From contig NZ_CP108131.1 of the NCBI RefSeq assembly GCF_036203305.1, positions 8,569,859 through 8,633,858 on the forward strand: 64,000 nt of DNA. The letters run 5' to 3'. Position numbers and translations under genes: made by a program. Shown here piece after piece: positions 50,807-59,327 of this stretch; the stretch's first letter is position 1, and each line of letters starts with the position of its first letter. Source of the stretch: Streptomyces sp. NBC_00190 (GTDB lineage: Bacteria; Actinomycetota; Actinomycetes; Streptomycetales; Streptomycetaceae). The notes below the pieces were generated by a model, which was given only the letters and a program-made list of their open reading frames with translations, was not told the DNA's origin and ran no database searches.

Positions 50807-52400
50807 GGGACAGGGGCTTGTGGGTTGGGGTGGTCCACTCGGGTTCGAGGGTGTAGAGGCCCCGGCCGGTGCGGCGGAGGATTCCTTCGCGGACCCAGCG
50901 TCCCAGTTCTGCGCGTAGTCCTTGGGGATCCTCCAGTCCGATACCGCGGGCGATTTCACATACGCGCCAGGTGCGGTGGGGATCGGTTCGCAGGAGTTGC
51001 AGTGTGCGGTCGCGGCGTCCGTCGGGGCCTGGGCCGGCGGAGGGGTTCACGGTGACACTGATGCTGGTGATCCTGGAGGCGCCCAGGACTTGTGCCTGGT
51101 GGGGCGGGGCGGCGTAGCGGGAGATCGGGCATTTGACGCGGCGTGGGTTGACGCGGGCCCGGCGGGGTGGGAGCAGATCGCGCAGCAGGGCCGGTGTGAT
51201 TCGTCCCGGTCCGGTGTCGGGCAGTACGTCGGCTGCGGCGATGAGCTGGTCTTTTGCGGTCTCCAGGGCGACGGTGAAGGAGGCGCGGTCCGGGTCGGCG
51301 CCGGGGAGGGTCTCGACGGCCTCGGCCATCGCGCGGCGCAGTGCCTGGTAGACGGTCAGGTGAGCCCAGAGCTCCTGCTGGATCCCGGTCGCGTCCTGGG
51401 ATCGCAGCACCAGGCCGTGCTGCAGGGTGTGCCGAAGCGAGTAGAACGCGGACTCGATCTCCCATCGCTCGTGGTAGAGCTCCACCAGCTCTGCGGCGGG
51501 GTAGCGACGGTGATCGGTCAGCGTGGTGGCCAGCCGGTAGTGGCCTTCCAGCCGCAGCCCTTTGGCGGTCGTCACCGCGATGTGCGCATCGATGATCCTC
51601 AGCCGGGTCCCGTTAATCCTGGTCAGGAATGACCCGTCCGGCAGGAGTGCCCAGCGTGCGGGTGTCCGTGTTCCCTTCAGGCGTACCAGCAGCTGGGCGC
51701 CGGTGGCCGCGACTTTCGCGAGGAAGTCGTCGGAGTCGAAGCCCCGGTCGTTGAGCAGCAGCATCCTGTTGTCCAGCAGTGGTAGCAGCTGCTCGGCGTA
51801 ACCGGTCTCCTTCTCGGGCGTCGGTCCGAAGACGGCGCCGAGCAGGGCCCGGGTTCCGGTCTCGCACAGCACCATGATCTTCAGCATCGGATATCCGTCC
51901 GTGCCGTAACGATGCTTGTGTTTGCCCAGCCAGGCGCAGACTCGCGGCCGGTCAGGAGCCTTGGTGGAGCTGCAGCCGTCGAAGGCGACTGTGCGCCAGC
52001 ACCTGTAACGCACCCCTGGTGTGATCGGCTGTGCCACGGGACCGGCCAGTGTCTCGAAGAGCAGCCGCAGCGGCGCGGCGCCCAGCCGCCGGCGCACCTC
52101 TCGCAGCGCCTTCTCCGACGGACGCGGTGGAAGGAGCCCGCGCAGCCCGCAGGTGAGTTTGTCCCACACCCGCATGTAGCCCAGCTGCGGGAAGAGAACC
52201 AGTGCCAGCACGAAGTAGACGCCCACCCTCGACGGCAGCAGCCTCAGCCTCCGCTGGGTTCCGCCAGTACGTTCCAGCACGTCATCGACCAGTTCAAAGG
52301 GCAGGTGCCGGGTCAGCTCGCCCAGATGCCCCGGAGCGAAGACCCCGTCGGCGACGGTGATGGACGACGTGAGCGTGACGGTGGAACACTGAACGGGCAA
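50775..52400 (-). CDS. IS4-family transposase with C-terminal winged-helix extension
   Basis: 541 residues from TTG at 52400 (GGAG 5 bases upstream). IS4 N-terminal domain: LTRHLPFELVDDVLERTGGT and FVLALVLFPQLGYMRVWDKL. DDE core: WRTVAFDGCSSTKAPD (first Asp), RMLLLNDRGFDSDDFLAKV (second), ELYHERWEIESAFYSLR (final Glu in YxREWxxE form). Residues ~440-540 (LLRTDPHRTWRVCEIARGIG, LGRWVREGILRRTGRGLYTL) look like a fused winged helix, longer than a typical IS4 protein and similar in pattern to the free accessory proteins of the IS5 elements. Confidence 0.9.
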   Translation of the reverse strand: MPVQCSTVTLTSSITVADGVFAPGHLGELTRHLPFELVDDVLERTGGTQRRLRLLPSRVGVYFVLALVLFPQLGYMRVWDKLTCGLRGLLPPRPSEKALREVRRRLGAAPLRLLFETLAGPVAQPITPGVRYRCWRTVAFDGCSSTKAPDRPRVCAWLGKHKHRYGTDGYPMLKIMVLCETGTRALLGAVFGPTPEKETGYAEQLLPLLDNRMLLLNDRGFDSDDFLAKVAATGAQLLVRLKGTRTPARWALLPDGSFLTRINGTRLRIIDAHIAVTTAKGLRLEGHYRLATTLTDHRRYPAAELVELYHERWEIESAFYSLRHTLQHGLVLRSQDATGIQQELWAHLTVYQALRRAMAEAVETLPGADPDRASFTVALETAKDQLIAAADVLPDTGPGRITPALLRDLLPPRRARVNPRRVKCPISRYAAPPHQAQVLGASRITSISVTVNPSAGPGPDGRRDRTLQLLRTDPHRTWRVCEIARGIGLEDPQGLRAELGRWVREGILRRTGRGLYTLEPEWTTPTHKPLSPPLLTAADKP

Positions 52401-52489
52401 CGGGGCTCCTTCAGGCGGGAAGACCTTGGTCGGCTTCCTCGCTCTACCAGGAGTCCCGTTGCCCTGACCGGCACTTCTCCCAAATACCT

Positions 52490-52535
52490 CGCCCCTGTTG
52501 ACAGCGGCGGACAAGCCATAACTCCGTGGTCTTGG
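52490..52535 (-). repeat. Right 46-bp terminal inverted repeat of the IS4
   Basis: Perfect reverse complement of 50761-50806, adjoining the GGTACTT duplication. Confidence 0.95.
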
Positions 52536-52626
52536 GGTACTTCCTCGGGGCAGGCATCGTCTGGGCTCCTCTCATGAGACCCATCTGACCCTCTGTCACC
52601 CATCCCCGCATCTCGGGGGAACCTCA

Positions 52627-53429
52627 ACCCGGTTCTCGGCCGAGCAGGCCGCGGCGGTGGGCATGGTGGAGGCTGCCTGGCCCGAGGCCCTGACCGTCCT
52701 GCTGCCGAAGTACCGGCCGGTGGTCATCCGGGACACGATCCTGGCCGCCCTGGCCGCCGGTCCGCTGAGCAGCTGGCAGCGCGGGTGCGGCGCCGGTGGT
52801 GGAACCACGGCTACGCCACGGACGCCTTGCCGGGCGGCAAGGGGATCGGCTCAGCGGTCGGTGTTGCGGTGGGCCTGGTGCGCCCGCCCACGGATTGCCC
52901 GGACCCGATGTGCGAGGACGGCGCCCGGATCCAACTGGGCCCGCAGGACGTCTGCCCGAAGTGCGAGAAGCGCAGGGCGGAACGCCTTGCCGCGCGGCGG
53001 CAGGGCATCGTGCCCGGGCCCCGTGGGGAGACCGGGCCGACCCCGGTGTGGTGGGACTGCGAGGGCAAGGGCTGCACAGCGACCGGCAAGGGCACCCGGC
53101 CGACCGATGGCCTGTGCTGGCAGTGCCACGACCGGACCGAGGCCGAGCTGATCGAGCACGCCACGGCGGACCTGCTCGCCGAGCGGGACGCGGCGTACGC
53201 CGCCCAGGCCGAGAGGGCCAAGGCGGCCGCCCAGTGGAACGCGATGCTGGCCGACGCCTGCGCCGAGCACGCCGGGCGCGAAGCGGCCAAGAGCGCGGAG
53301 GTCCGCGCCCGCCGGGCGGCGGAGGCTGAGGAGGTCCGGCGGCTGCGTGAGCAGCTGGTCCGGGAGCACCCCGAGTTGGCCGCCTACGCCCAGCAGACCG
53401 AACCGCAGGCCGCAGCAACCCTGTTCTAG
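52627..53429 (+). pseudogene. 5'-truncated, frameshifted Cys-rich plasmid-type protein
   Basis: From the IS3 edge: FSAEQAAAVGMVEAAWPEAL, LPKYRPVVIRDTILAALAAG and PLSSWQRG. After a shift near 52785: RRWWNHGYATDALPGGKGIG, CPDPMCEDGARIQLGPQDVC and PKCEKRRAER. Two CxxC-type pairs and a later CEGKGC...CWQCHD suggest zinc-binding knuckles. The helical C-terminus (AAYAAQAERAKAAAQWNAML) is coiled. Similar proteins are found near replication or transfer genes on Streptomyces plasmids. The start has been removed by the IS3. Confidence 0.65.
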
Positions 53430-53459
53430 CCGCTATGCGCCCCGCTGAGCGTCTCACAG

Positions 53460-53573
53460 CCCGTTCCGGCCCCTCCGCCCGTTCCGGCCCCTCCGGCCCC
53501 TCCGGCCCGTTCCGGCCCGTTCCGGCCCGTTCCGGCCCGTTCCGGCCCCTCCGGCCCCTCCGGCCCCTCCGGT
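53460..53573 (+). repeat. 9/10-bp tandem repeat array (CCGGCCC-based)
   Basis: About twelve head-to-tail units of two types, CCGGCCCGTT (10 bp) and CCGGCCCCT (9 bp), intermixed in blocks. The region starts some 20 bases after the stop of the Cys-rich gene. It contains no gene; a frame through it would give only Arg/Ser/Gly/Pro repeats. Confidence 0.85.
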
Positions 53574-53639
53574 CGCAGCGGTTCCCGAAAGGCGCTCAGC
53601 GGGGCGCCTGCGGCTTCCTGGTGCGGACGGTGTCCTGGT

Positions 53640-54538
53640 GACGGTCCCTCACGGCCCCGCCGGCACCGACCCCGAGGCTGATTTTGTGTGTGCCCCGGCC
53701 GGAGCGACCGATCCCAAGGCGTGCACGCGTGCGCGTGCACCCGCGTGCGCGGGAAGCCCACCGGAGCTGTCGTGGGGGGCCTGTCGTGCGGGTCGGCCTG
53801 TCGGCGCGACACGAGCGGTGTGTCCTGCGGTGGGGGGTCTGAACCGTGGGTCTGGGATGGGTGCGACAGCCTCGGGGCGGAACCGGAGTGCGGCCGACTG
53901 CTGAAGCCCTGCGAGGAGAGGATCCGGCCTCTCCGGCCGGAGTGGGGACCGCGACAGGCCCGGCACGGGCTCTGCGTGGCCGCGTGAGGGCCGAACGGCG
54001 AGACCCCGGGTCCTTTGTTGGAGAGGGCCCTGAAAGGCCCTCAGGTGGCGTTGTGCGGGTTTTGGTCCGCTGGTTGCCTCGGGTACGGCAAAGGCCGATG
54101 TCCGCACCGTGGGTACGCTCATCGGCCGCCGTGCGGGCCACGCGCCAACGTGACCCGCAATGTCCCTGGTGTGTGCCTTGGTTGGAGCCAGTAGCAGACA
54201 GGGCGCCTGTAAACGCGCATGACTCGCCATCGGGGATAGCGCGCGTAACGAGGTTGAGGCTACGGCCGCCGTGGCTGAGGTATCACTTACCTTGCTGGGA
54301 CAAAAGTCGGGCCAATGAATTTCGGACGCCCAGGAAGCAGCATTTTCGCAGGTCAGAGGTCATGCGGGTGCGTTGGGCTCGGGGCCAACAATTGGGACAT
54401 CTTCGGGGCCAACACAGGGCTCTTGGCGTAGAGGGGCTACGGGCTGGGATTCTTGGTCGGCAGTGCTTCGTTCCGCTGCTCAGGTGACGCCAATCACCTA
54501 GCGGAATTCGGCCTGTTGGAGCCAGTAGCAGCCGGTCG
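53640..54538. other. Long non-coding stretch
   Basis: About 900 bases without a supported gene. Visible features are a GTGC-rich segment (GCGTGCACGCGTGCGCGTGC at 53718) and a 17-bp direct repeat, GTTGGAGCCAGTAGCAG, at 54181-54197 and 54515-54531. Local GC drops around 54230-54500, unlike the surrounding coding DNA. Could include replication or transfer sites; unproven. Confidence 0.4.
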
Positions 54539-54557
54539 GCGGCCCTAGAGAGGGCCG
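54539..54557. terminator. Hairpin upstream of the small membrane protein
   Basis: GCGGCCCT / AGGGCCGTC with a short AGAG loop, about 30 bases before the 54587 start. It could be a terminator for upstream transcription or an attenuator. Confidence 0.4.
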
Positions 54558-54586
54558 TCGACCCCTACCCGTGAAGGGTGTCTGAA

Positions 54587-54868
54587 TTGAACACGATCGA
54601 CGGGGCCTCGGCCCCGGCCTCCGGCGTGCGCTTCGGCATGGCCCACGCCTTCGTCATCGCCGCCTATCTGGCGGCCGCCGTGCTCCTCAGCCTCATCGCG
54701 CACATGCCCGTGCAGGACATCCTCGTCCTGCTGGGCGGCGCTGGCGCGGTCAGCGTCGCCGTCCTGGTCGCCTCCAACGTCAGGAACGGCAAGGGCGGCG
54801 GGGGCGGCCTGCTGCGGCGGCTGCTGAACGCCGCCCTCGGGGGCCCCGGCAACGGGAGCGTGAACTAG
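54587..54868 (+). CDS. Small two-helix membrane protein
   Basis: 93 residues from TTG at 54587, whose AAGG lies ~8 bases upstream; the in-frame GTG at 54578 overlaps that site. Two membrane helices: AHAFVIAAYLAAAVLLSLIA and ILVLLGGAGAVSVAVLVASN, then a basic Gly-rich tail (GKGGGGGLLRRLLNAALGG). Resembles the small Spd-type spread proteins of Streptomyces conjugative plasmids in size and layout, but no specific family is assigned. Its stop overlaps the regulator start by one base. Confidence 0.65.
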   Translation: MNTIDGASAPASGVRFGMAHAFVIAAYLAAAVLLSLIAHMPVQDILVLLGGAGAVSVAVLVASNVRNGKGGGGGLLRRLLNAALGGPGNGSVN

Positions 54869-55629
54869 TGGGCCGGGTGGGGCGCCCCGAAGCCCCTGTC
54901 GACCACACGGTCCCCGCGCTGGGGGAGCTGGCCCAGTTCCTCCGCGACGTGCGAGGCGGTATCCCCTACAGCACGCTGGCGGAGCGCAGCCAGCGGGGAG
55001 CCTCCCCCCTCAAGCGCGCCGCGTCTGGGAAGACGCTGCCCACCTGGGAGTGCGTTGAGGGGTATCTGGGCGCCTGTGGCATCAGCAGCGGCACCCCCCA
55101 CCACGAGCGCGCGCGGCAACTCCACTCCCGCGCGCAGGAGGCCTGGCGCCGGCCCAGCGGCTCTACGGCCGTACCGCGGCCCGACCTCGCCTCCAGCGAA
55201 GCCGACCTGAGCCGTGCCCTGCGGGACGCCTACGCTGCCGCCGGTCGCCCGTCGCTTCGAGTGCTGTCCGAGCGGGCCGAAGGCTGGAACCTGTCCCGAA
55301 GCACGGCCCACCGCATCGTCAACGGGCAGGCCATGCCCGTCGACATCCTGCAGTACCTGAGCTTCCTTCAGGGCTGCCAGGTGTCGCGCGACAGGCTGCC
55401 GGCCTGGTTCGCCGCCTGGTCCCGGGTTCGGGATGTGAGCCCGTTCGCCGTGTTCTGGCTCGTTCAGTTCCACTCCTCCCAGTTCGGTCCCCAGTACAAC
55501 GAATGGGCCAGGAAGCAGCAGGTGTACCCGAAGCCCAGTTGGTTCGACGCGGCGGAAGCGGCCATAGCTCGACGCGCCGCCAACTCGCCGATCGACGCCC
55601 GGCGCTTTGTAGAGCGCCTCGCAGCCTGA
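54868..55629 (+). CDS. XRE-like regulator
   Basis: 253 residues from GTG at 54868, sharing one base with the previous stop; GGGAG lies 9 bases upstream. Two HTH-like segments: LAQFLRDVRGGIPYSTLAER with SQRGASPLKRAASGKTLPTW (~20-60), and LSRALRDAYAAAGRPSLRVL with SRSTAHRIVNGQAMPV (~110-150). The C-terminal helical part (LPAWFAAWSRVRDVSPFAVF) may be a dimerisation or sensing domain. Followed by a strong terminator and then TGTCACAC repeats that could be its operator. Confidence 0.75.
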   Translation: MGRVGRPEAPVDHTVPALGELAQFLRDVRGGIPYSTLAERSQRGASPLKRAASGKTLPTWECVEGYLGACGISSGTPHHERARQLHSRAQEAWRRPSGSTAVPRPDLASSEADLSRALRDAYAAAGRPSLRVLSERAEGWNLSRSTAHRIVNGQAMPVDILQYLSFLQGCQVSRDRLPAWFAAWSRVRDVSPFAVFWLVQFHSSQFGPQYNEWARKQQVYPKPSWFDAAEAAIARRAANSPIDARRFVERLAA

Positions 55630-55641
55630 GCGAGGAACCGA

Positions 55642-55675
55642 CGGCGGGGCGGCCCTCTCCAGGGCGGCCCCGCCG
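55642..55675 (+). terminator. Strong terminator after the XRE-like gene
   Basis: A 15-bp GC stem (one mismatch) around a CTCC loop: CGGCGGGGCGGCCCT / AGGGCGGCCCCGCCG, 13 bases past the stop. Confidence 0.8.
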
Positions 55676-55730
55676 TTCGCGCGTGCACTGCACCCGCGTG
55701 CACATGGGCCGCGACCACGTCCCGGCCGGG

Positions 55731-55830
55731 TGTCACACCGGCCTGTCACACGCCCTGTCACACCGGGGCCGTGTCACGGGTCTGACCATGGCGCTAGCCC
55801 GTCAACCCCCGTGGGAGTCCTTGTGTGACA
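55731..55830. promoter_or_regulatory. TGTCACAC iteron-like repeats
   Basis: TGTCACAC at 55731, 55744 and 55756 (13- and 12-base periods), TGTCACGG at 55772, and the inverted copy GTGTGACA at 55823. Near-helical spacing suggests cooperative binding by one protein: a plasmid Kor/Rep-type repressor or the adjacent XRE-like protein. No gene lies in 55676-56153. Confidence 0.65.
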
Positions 55831-55858
55831 CACGCTCGGCCCCGATCCGCCCTGGCGC

Positions 55859-55945
55859 ACATGGGGGTACCCATCGGGGGAGCCCATGGGGGGATCCAAG
55901 GGGGTGCGCGAGGGGGGTACGCATGGGGGGAACGTGCGCGCGGAC
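55859..55945 (+). repeat. G-run tract
   Basis: Six to seven runs of 5-6 G separated by short spacers, several preceded by CAT (CATGGGGGTACCCATCGGGG and similar). It could form G-quadruplex structures or be a protein-binding array. It lies directly after the TGTCACAC repeats. Confidence 0.6.
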
Positions 55946-56153
55946 TCACCGCGCATCGTCCCTGGGCAGGCGCCATTTTTTCGACCGGTGACTGGCCAGA
56001 CTTTAGGTCTGGGCGGGGCGAAGGGGCGGGTTGTGGGGGGATCGGGGTGGAGGTTGGCGGGTGGGGATGAGGTGGGTGTGGAGGCTGGCTGGTTTCCCGG
56101 GTGATTGCGGGGGTTGTGGTCGTTAGCGTGGCGTGATCACGAGAGCGGGAGGC

Positions 56154-56716
56154 ATGGTGCGGCGGGTTACGGGTTACGGGTTACGGGTTGCGGGTGTTGG
56201 GGTGGCGGCTGTGATCCTGGCGGGCTGCGGGGGTTCGGGGACGGACGCGAAGGGGCCTGCAGGACCGTCTGTGGCGTCGGTGCTGGCGTCTGGGACGGCT
56301 GACCCTCAGGCGGCGGAGAAGGCCGCTGTGCTGGCCGTGTACGCGGGTATGGGGGCGGCTGAGGTCCGCTCATACGCCGCGGGAGCGCTGGACCCGGAGC
56401 TGGAGCGCTACGCGACCGACACGGCGCTTGCGGACATCAAGGCGACGCTGTTCTGGTACCAGCAGAAGAACACCGTGTTGGCGGGGCAGCCGGCCCGCTC
56501 CGCGGTGGTCGACTCGATCGACACCGCCAGCGATCCGCGGCGCGCGGTCATCACCGACTGCGTCGACTCCAGCGGCTACGACAAGGTGAGCAAGGACGGC
56601 ACGCCGGTGGCGGTGCCGTCCGGGCCGCGCACGTGGTGAAGTCGACCGCGCAGCGCACGGGCACGGGGCCGTGGCTGGTCTACAGCTCGACGATCGAGCG
56701 GGACCGCACGTGCTGA
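56154..56716 (+). pseudogene. Lipoprotein gene with a late frameshift
   Basis: From ATG at 56154: MVRRVTGYGLRVAGVGVAAV, then ILAGCGGSG, a lipobox with Cys near residue 25. The body (AAVLAVYAGMGAAEVRSYAA, LADIKATLFWYQQKNTVLAG) resembles Streptomyces transfer-cluster lipoproteins. The frame stops at 56639, but the other frame continues sensibly as HVVKSTAQRTGTGPWLVYSS then TIERDRTC, ending at TGA 56716, which overlaps the next gene as expected in an operon. One base is gained or lost near 56630. A functional protein would need ~187 residues. Confidence 0.75.
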
Positions 56717-57570
56717 GCTGGCCCCGGCTCGGGGCGGCGGCCGTGGCGGCCGGCCTGCTCTGGGCGGCCGCCGTGCCGCTCGCGGTCGCGGACGGGCCTG
56801 GGGGCGGGGTGGTGTGCCCGCCGCGGGACCTGGACTGTGACATCACAGCTCAGGACCCGGGCCAGCCCGCCCCGGGCAAGCCTGGCGGCAAGCCGGGCAA
56901 GCCCCCTGGGGAGGTGGGCAGGCCCTCGTGCGCGATCGACGGCCAGGAGGTGCCCTGCTCCACCCCGGAGATGGGCACGTTCAACTCGGCGGACTCCTGC
57001 TACTGGAAGCCGACCGACGGCCCTGCCGGGGGCCTGCCGCCGGGGTTCGACACGGGTGCACCGGAGGGCTGGAAGCCGGGGGATCCGGGCGGGCGGCTGT
57101 ACCTGGTCACCTGCCCCAGCGCGAACGGTGACGTCCGCGGCGGGATCCGCGGGTCCGCGACCGGTCCGGCCAGCGGCGGTGTCGACGTCCAGGCGCTCGC
57201 GCAGCAGGCGGTCGAGCGCCTGCGCCTGGAAGGGCCGGACATCGGCATCGTGCCGAAGCCTGAAGGCAAGGGCCTGGTCGGGATGCCGGTGTGGATGTGG
57301 AACCGGCCGGGCCCGACCCGCACCGGCCCGGCCACCGCGTCCGCCTCGGCCGGGTCGGTGACGGTCACCGCGACCGCCACGGTCCGCACGATCGTGTGGT
57401 CGATGGGCGACGGCGCGACCATCACCTGCACCGGGCCGGGCACCCCGTACTCACCGGAGTTCGGGAACATCTCCTGGGCCGGCGCTGGGCAGACCGGCAC
57501 ACTCACTACCACCCGCGAGAGTGCCACCAGCCTTGCGATCGGTGAGCTCCAGGTCCTCAACGTGCCCTGA
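56710..57570 (+). CDS. Exported protein of a plasmid/transfer-type cluster
   Basis: 286 residues from GTG at 56710, overlapping the restored end of the lipoprotein gene. Signal peptide: SWPRLGAAAVAAGLLWAAAV then PLAVA. A Pro/Gly/Lys-rich linker (PGKPGGKPGKPPGEVGRP) is followed by a domain with paired Cys (CAIDGQEVPC, SCYWKP). VWMWNRPGPTRTGPATASAS and ATATVRTIVWSMGDGATITC look like an immunoglobulin-like beta domain. Such proteins accompany type IV-like secretion/transfer genes in Streptomyces; the exact role is unknown. Confidence 0.75.
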   Translation: MLSWPRLGAAAVAAGLLWAAAVPLAVADGPGGGVVCPPRDLDCDITAQDPGQPAPGKPGGKPGKPPGEVGRPSCAIDGQEVPCSTPEMGTFNSADSCYWKPTDGPAGGLPPGFDTGAPEGWKPGDPGGRLYLVTCPSANGDVRGGIRGSATGPASGGVDVQALAQQAVERLRLEGPDIGIVPKPEGKGLVGMPVWMWNRPGPTRTGPATASASAGSVTVTATATVRTIVWSMGDGATITCTGPGTPYSPEFGNISWAGAGQTGTLTTTRESATSLAIGELQVLNVP

Positions 57571-57899
57571 ACTGGGCAGAAAGAACTCACCGCTTGCCTA
57601 GTGGTGACTACAGATATGGCCGGTGACGGCCGGTCAGTGGTCGGCCGCCGCAGTTCCGGGGCCCAGGTGGCGGCGGCCGGGCGCGGCGGCGGACCGGTCG
57701 GCGGGGCTCGTGGCCGAGGTGGCCTCGGCGGCCGGGGCCACCTCGACCGCCTCGGCCGCGAGGAGTGCCCGGGGGCCGGCTGCGGCCGGGGTGTCGGTGG
57801 CGGGACGGGGGCCCGTGCCCAGCGGGCGGCGCGTGATCACCCCGCCAGTGTGGCCCGGGCTGTTCCCCAGGGGAACGCGGGGCTCTCCGTCGTGGTGTG
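57571..57899. other. Intergenic stretch between convergent genes
   Basis: 330 bases. Minus-strand codons 57634-57880 give an Ala/Pro-rich sequence (LLAAEAVEVAPAAEATSATS) but without a ribosome site or domain. No clear terminator hairpin. Confidence 0.35.
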
Positions 57900-59327
57900 T
57901 CAGAGCAGTCCGAGTAGGTCTGCGATCCAGTGGCCCCAGGTGTCGGTGCCGGTGGCGAACGGGACGATGACGCTGGCGATCAGGGTGATCGGGGCACAGC
58001 AGAAGATCAGGGTGTAGGGCCACTCCGCGTGGGGAGAGGGCTTGTCGGGGTTCGGAGCGATCAGTGTCGCGCCTGTTCCCCCGATGATCGCGGAGGCCAG
58101 TAGCGCTCCGAGGGCGGTGAGGGTCTTCGAGGTCCCCGATTCGGTATCGCTTTGGAGGACGGCGGTGGCGCCGAGGTAGATCACGGCCATCGCGGCCAGG
58201 ACAAGGACCGCCGTCATCACGTCCGACGTCCTGGCCGTGCGCCCTTTCCCGATCCTGTCGTAGGAGGCGGCGAAGGTTTTGACCTCTAAAGAGGTTGCGC
58301 CCAGCCCGCGCAGGACCGGCCTAAGCCGGCGCCAGTCGTGCGGGAACTCGCCATTGGCGAACCATCGGTCCATCAGGGCAGTGTCCTCTTGCGTGGAGCT
58401 GTTGCCGTAGGGCCTGCTGGGGCTCAGGCCGGCGAGTTTTTCGGCTGGCCAGACCCTCTTGCCGCCGGCCCGGGCGCGTAGCGCCCGCAGCTGCCCTGTG
58501 AACTGTTCTTTGGTGTCCGCACGACCCAGGAGCGGCCTGCGCTCCGGCGGAGGCGCGGGGGTTGGCATCAGCGGCTTGAAGGTGCTGGTGGAAAGATCCC
58601 GTGGCGGGAGGGGAGCCGGGGCTTCCCGCTCCGCCTTCCCGCTGGTGGCCTGCGTTGACACGGCGGGAACGGCGCCTTCGAGCGTTCCGCCGGACATGGT
58701 GGTGGCGGTGCTCTCGTCGAGGAGGGTCTTGTTCTGGCGGCGCAGGACTTCGACTTCTCGCTGTACGAGGACGACCTGGTCGTGCTGCGCGGTGAGTTCC
58801 GCCTCCAGCCGGCGGGTGTAGGCCTGGGCGTCCTGGAGCTTCTTGTCCTGCTCGGTGACACGCTGTTCGAGGACGCCTAGTCCCGTCTCCGCGTGGCGGG
58901 CCTGCTCCAGCGCCTGCTCCAGCTCACCGGCCAGCTGGTCCGCATGCTCCTTGAGCGCGGCCAGTTCCGCCTCACCGGCCTGTTTCTCTCCCTGTACCCG
59001 GGCGAGTTCCTGCTTGAGGATTACCAGCTGGACGGCCGGTGACCGGCTGGCCTCATGGGCCCGGGCGCACAGCTCGTCAAGCCGCTCCCGCACTCCGGCG
59101 TCCAGGGGCCGGCCCCGCTCCGCGAGGAACGAGTCCAGGCGCGCGACGAAGGTGGGCGGGGCGACCCTGTCGCCGCTGAGGTAGCGCGAGAGGGTGGCCG
59201 GGGCGACATGCGCGGCGACCGCGATCTCCTTCTGCGTGCCGCCCTGCATCGTGAAGCCGTGCACCGCGGCGCGCAGCGCGGCCGCGTAGGCGGCGGCCGC
59301 CAGCCCGACCGCCTTCGGTTCACCCAT
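57900..59327 (-). CDS. XRE regulator with coiled coil and membrane anchor
   Basis: 475 residues from ATG at 59327 with AGGGGGC upstream; the open frame continues to 59675 but with non-coding composition. HTH at ~25-60 (KEIAVAAHVAPATLSRYLSG). A long coiled coil follows at ~80-200 (LVILKQELARVQGEKQAGEA, ALEQARHAETGLGVLEQRVT, VQREVEVLRRQNKTLLDE), then a Pro-rich linker. The C-terminus has about four membrane helices (VLVLAAMAVIYLGATAVL, LTALGALLASAIIGGTGA, LIFCCAPITLIASVIVPF). It would tether DNA to the membrane. Confidence 0.85.
   Translation of the reverse strand: MGEPKAVGLAAAAYAAALRAAVHGFTMQGGTQKEIAVAAHVAPATLSRYLSGDRVAPPTFVARLDSFLAERGRPLDAGVRERLDELCARAHEASRSPAVQLVILKQELARVQGEKQAGEAELAALKEHADQLAGELEQALEQARHAETGLGVLEQRVTEQDKKLQDAQAYTRRLEAELTAQHDQVVLVQREVEVLRRQNKTLLDESTATTMSGGTLEGAVPAVSTQATSGKAEREAPAPLPPRDLSTSTFKPLMPTPAPPPERRPLLGRADTKEQFTGQLRALRARAGGKRVWPAEKLAGLSPSRPYGNSSTQEDTALMDRWFANGEFPHDWRRLRPVLRGLGATSLEVKTFAASYDRIGKGRTARTSDVMTAVLVLAAMAVIYLGATAVLQSDTESGTSKTLTALGALLASAIIGGTGATLIAPNPDKPSPHAEWPYTLIFCCAPITLIASVIVPFATGTDTWGHWIADLLGLL

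Larger units (their letters stand above)
50761..52535 (-). mobile_element. IS4-family element with 46-bp perfect inverted repeats
   Basis: 1775 bp. The terminal repeats 50761-50806 and 52490-52535 are perfectly inverted over 46 bases, far longer than the other elements here. GGTACTT flanks both sides (50754-50760 and 52536-52542), a 7-bp target duplication. The perfect repeats and intact transposase mark a recent insertion. Confidence 0.95.
49519..52626 (-). mobile_element. Second IS3-family element, split by an IS4
   Basis: Termini: TGAGGTTCCCCCG...TGCGGG at the left and, on the other strand, TGAGGTTCCCCCGAGATGCGGG at the right. Net length without the internal IS4 is about 1.33 kb. orfB is intact and orfA is interrupted. 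No flanking duplication is evident; the right end cuts off the 5' part of the gene at 52627. Confidence 0.85.

Noticed and set aside
53460..53573. Tandem repeats considered as a CRISPR array
   Set aside because: Units are 9-10 bp with no unique spacers and no cas genes nearby.
58600..59184. Plus-strand frames opposite the XRE/coiled-coil gene
   Set aside because: Ser/Arg-rich antisense readings with no ribosome site.
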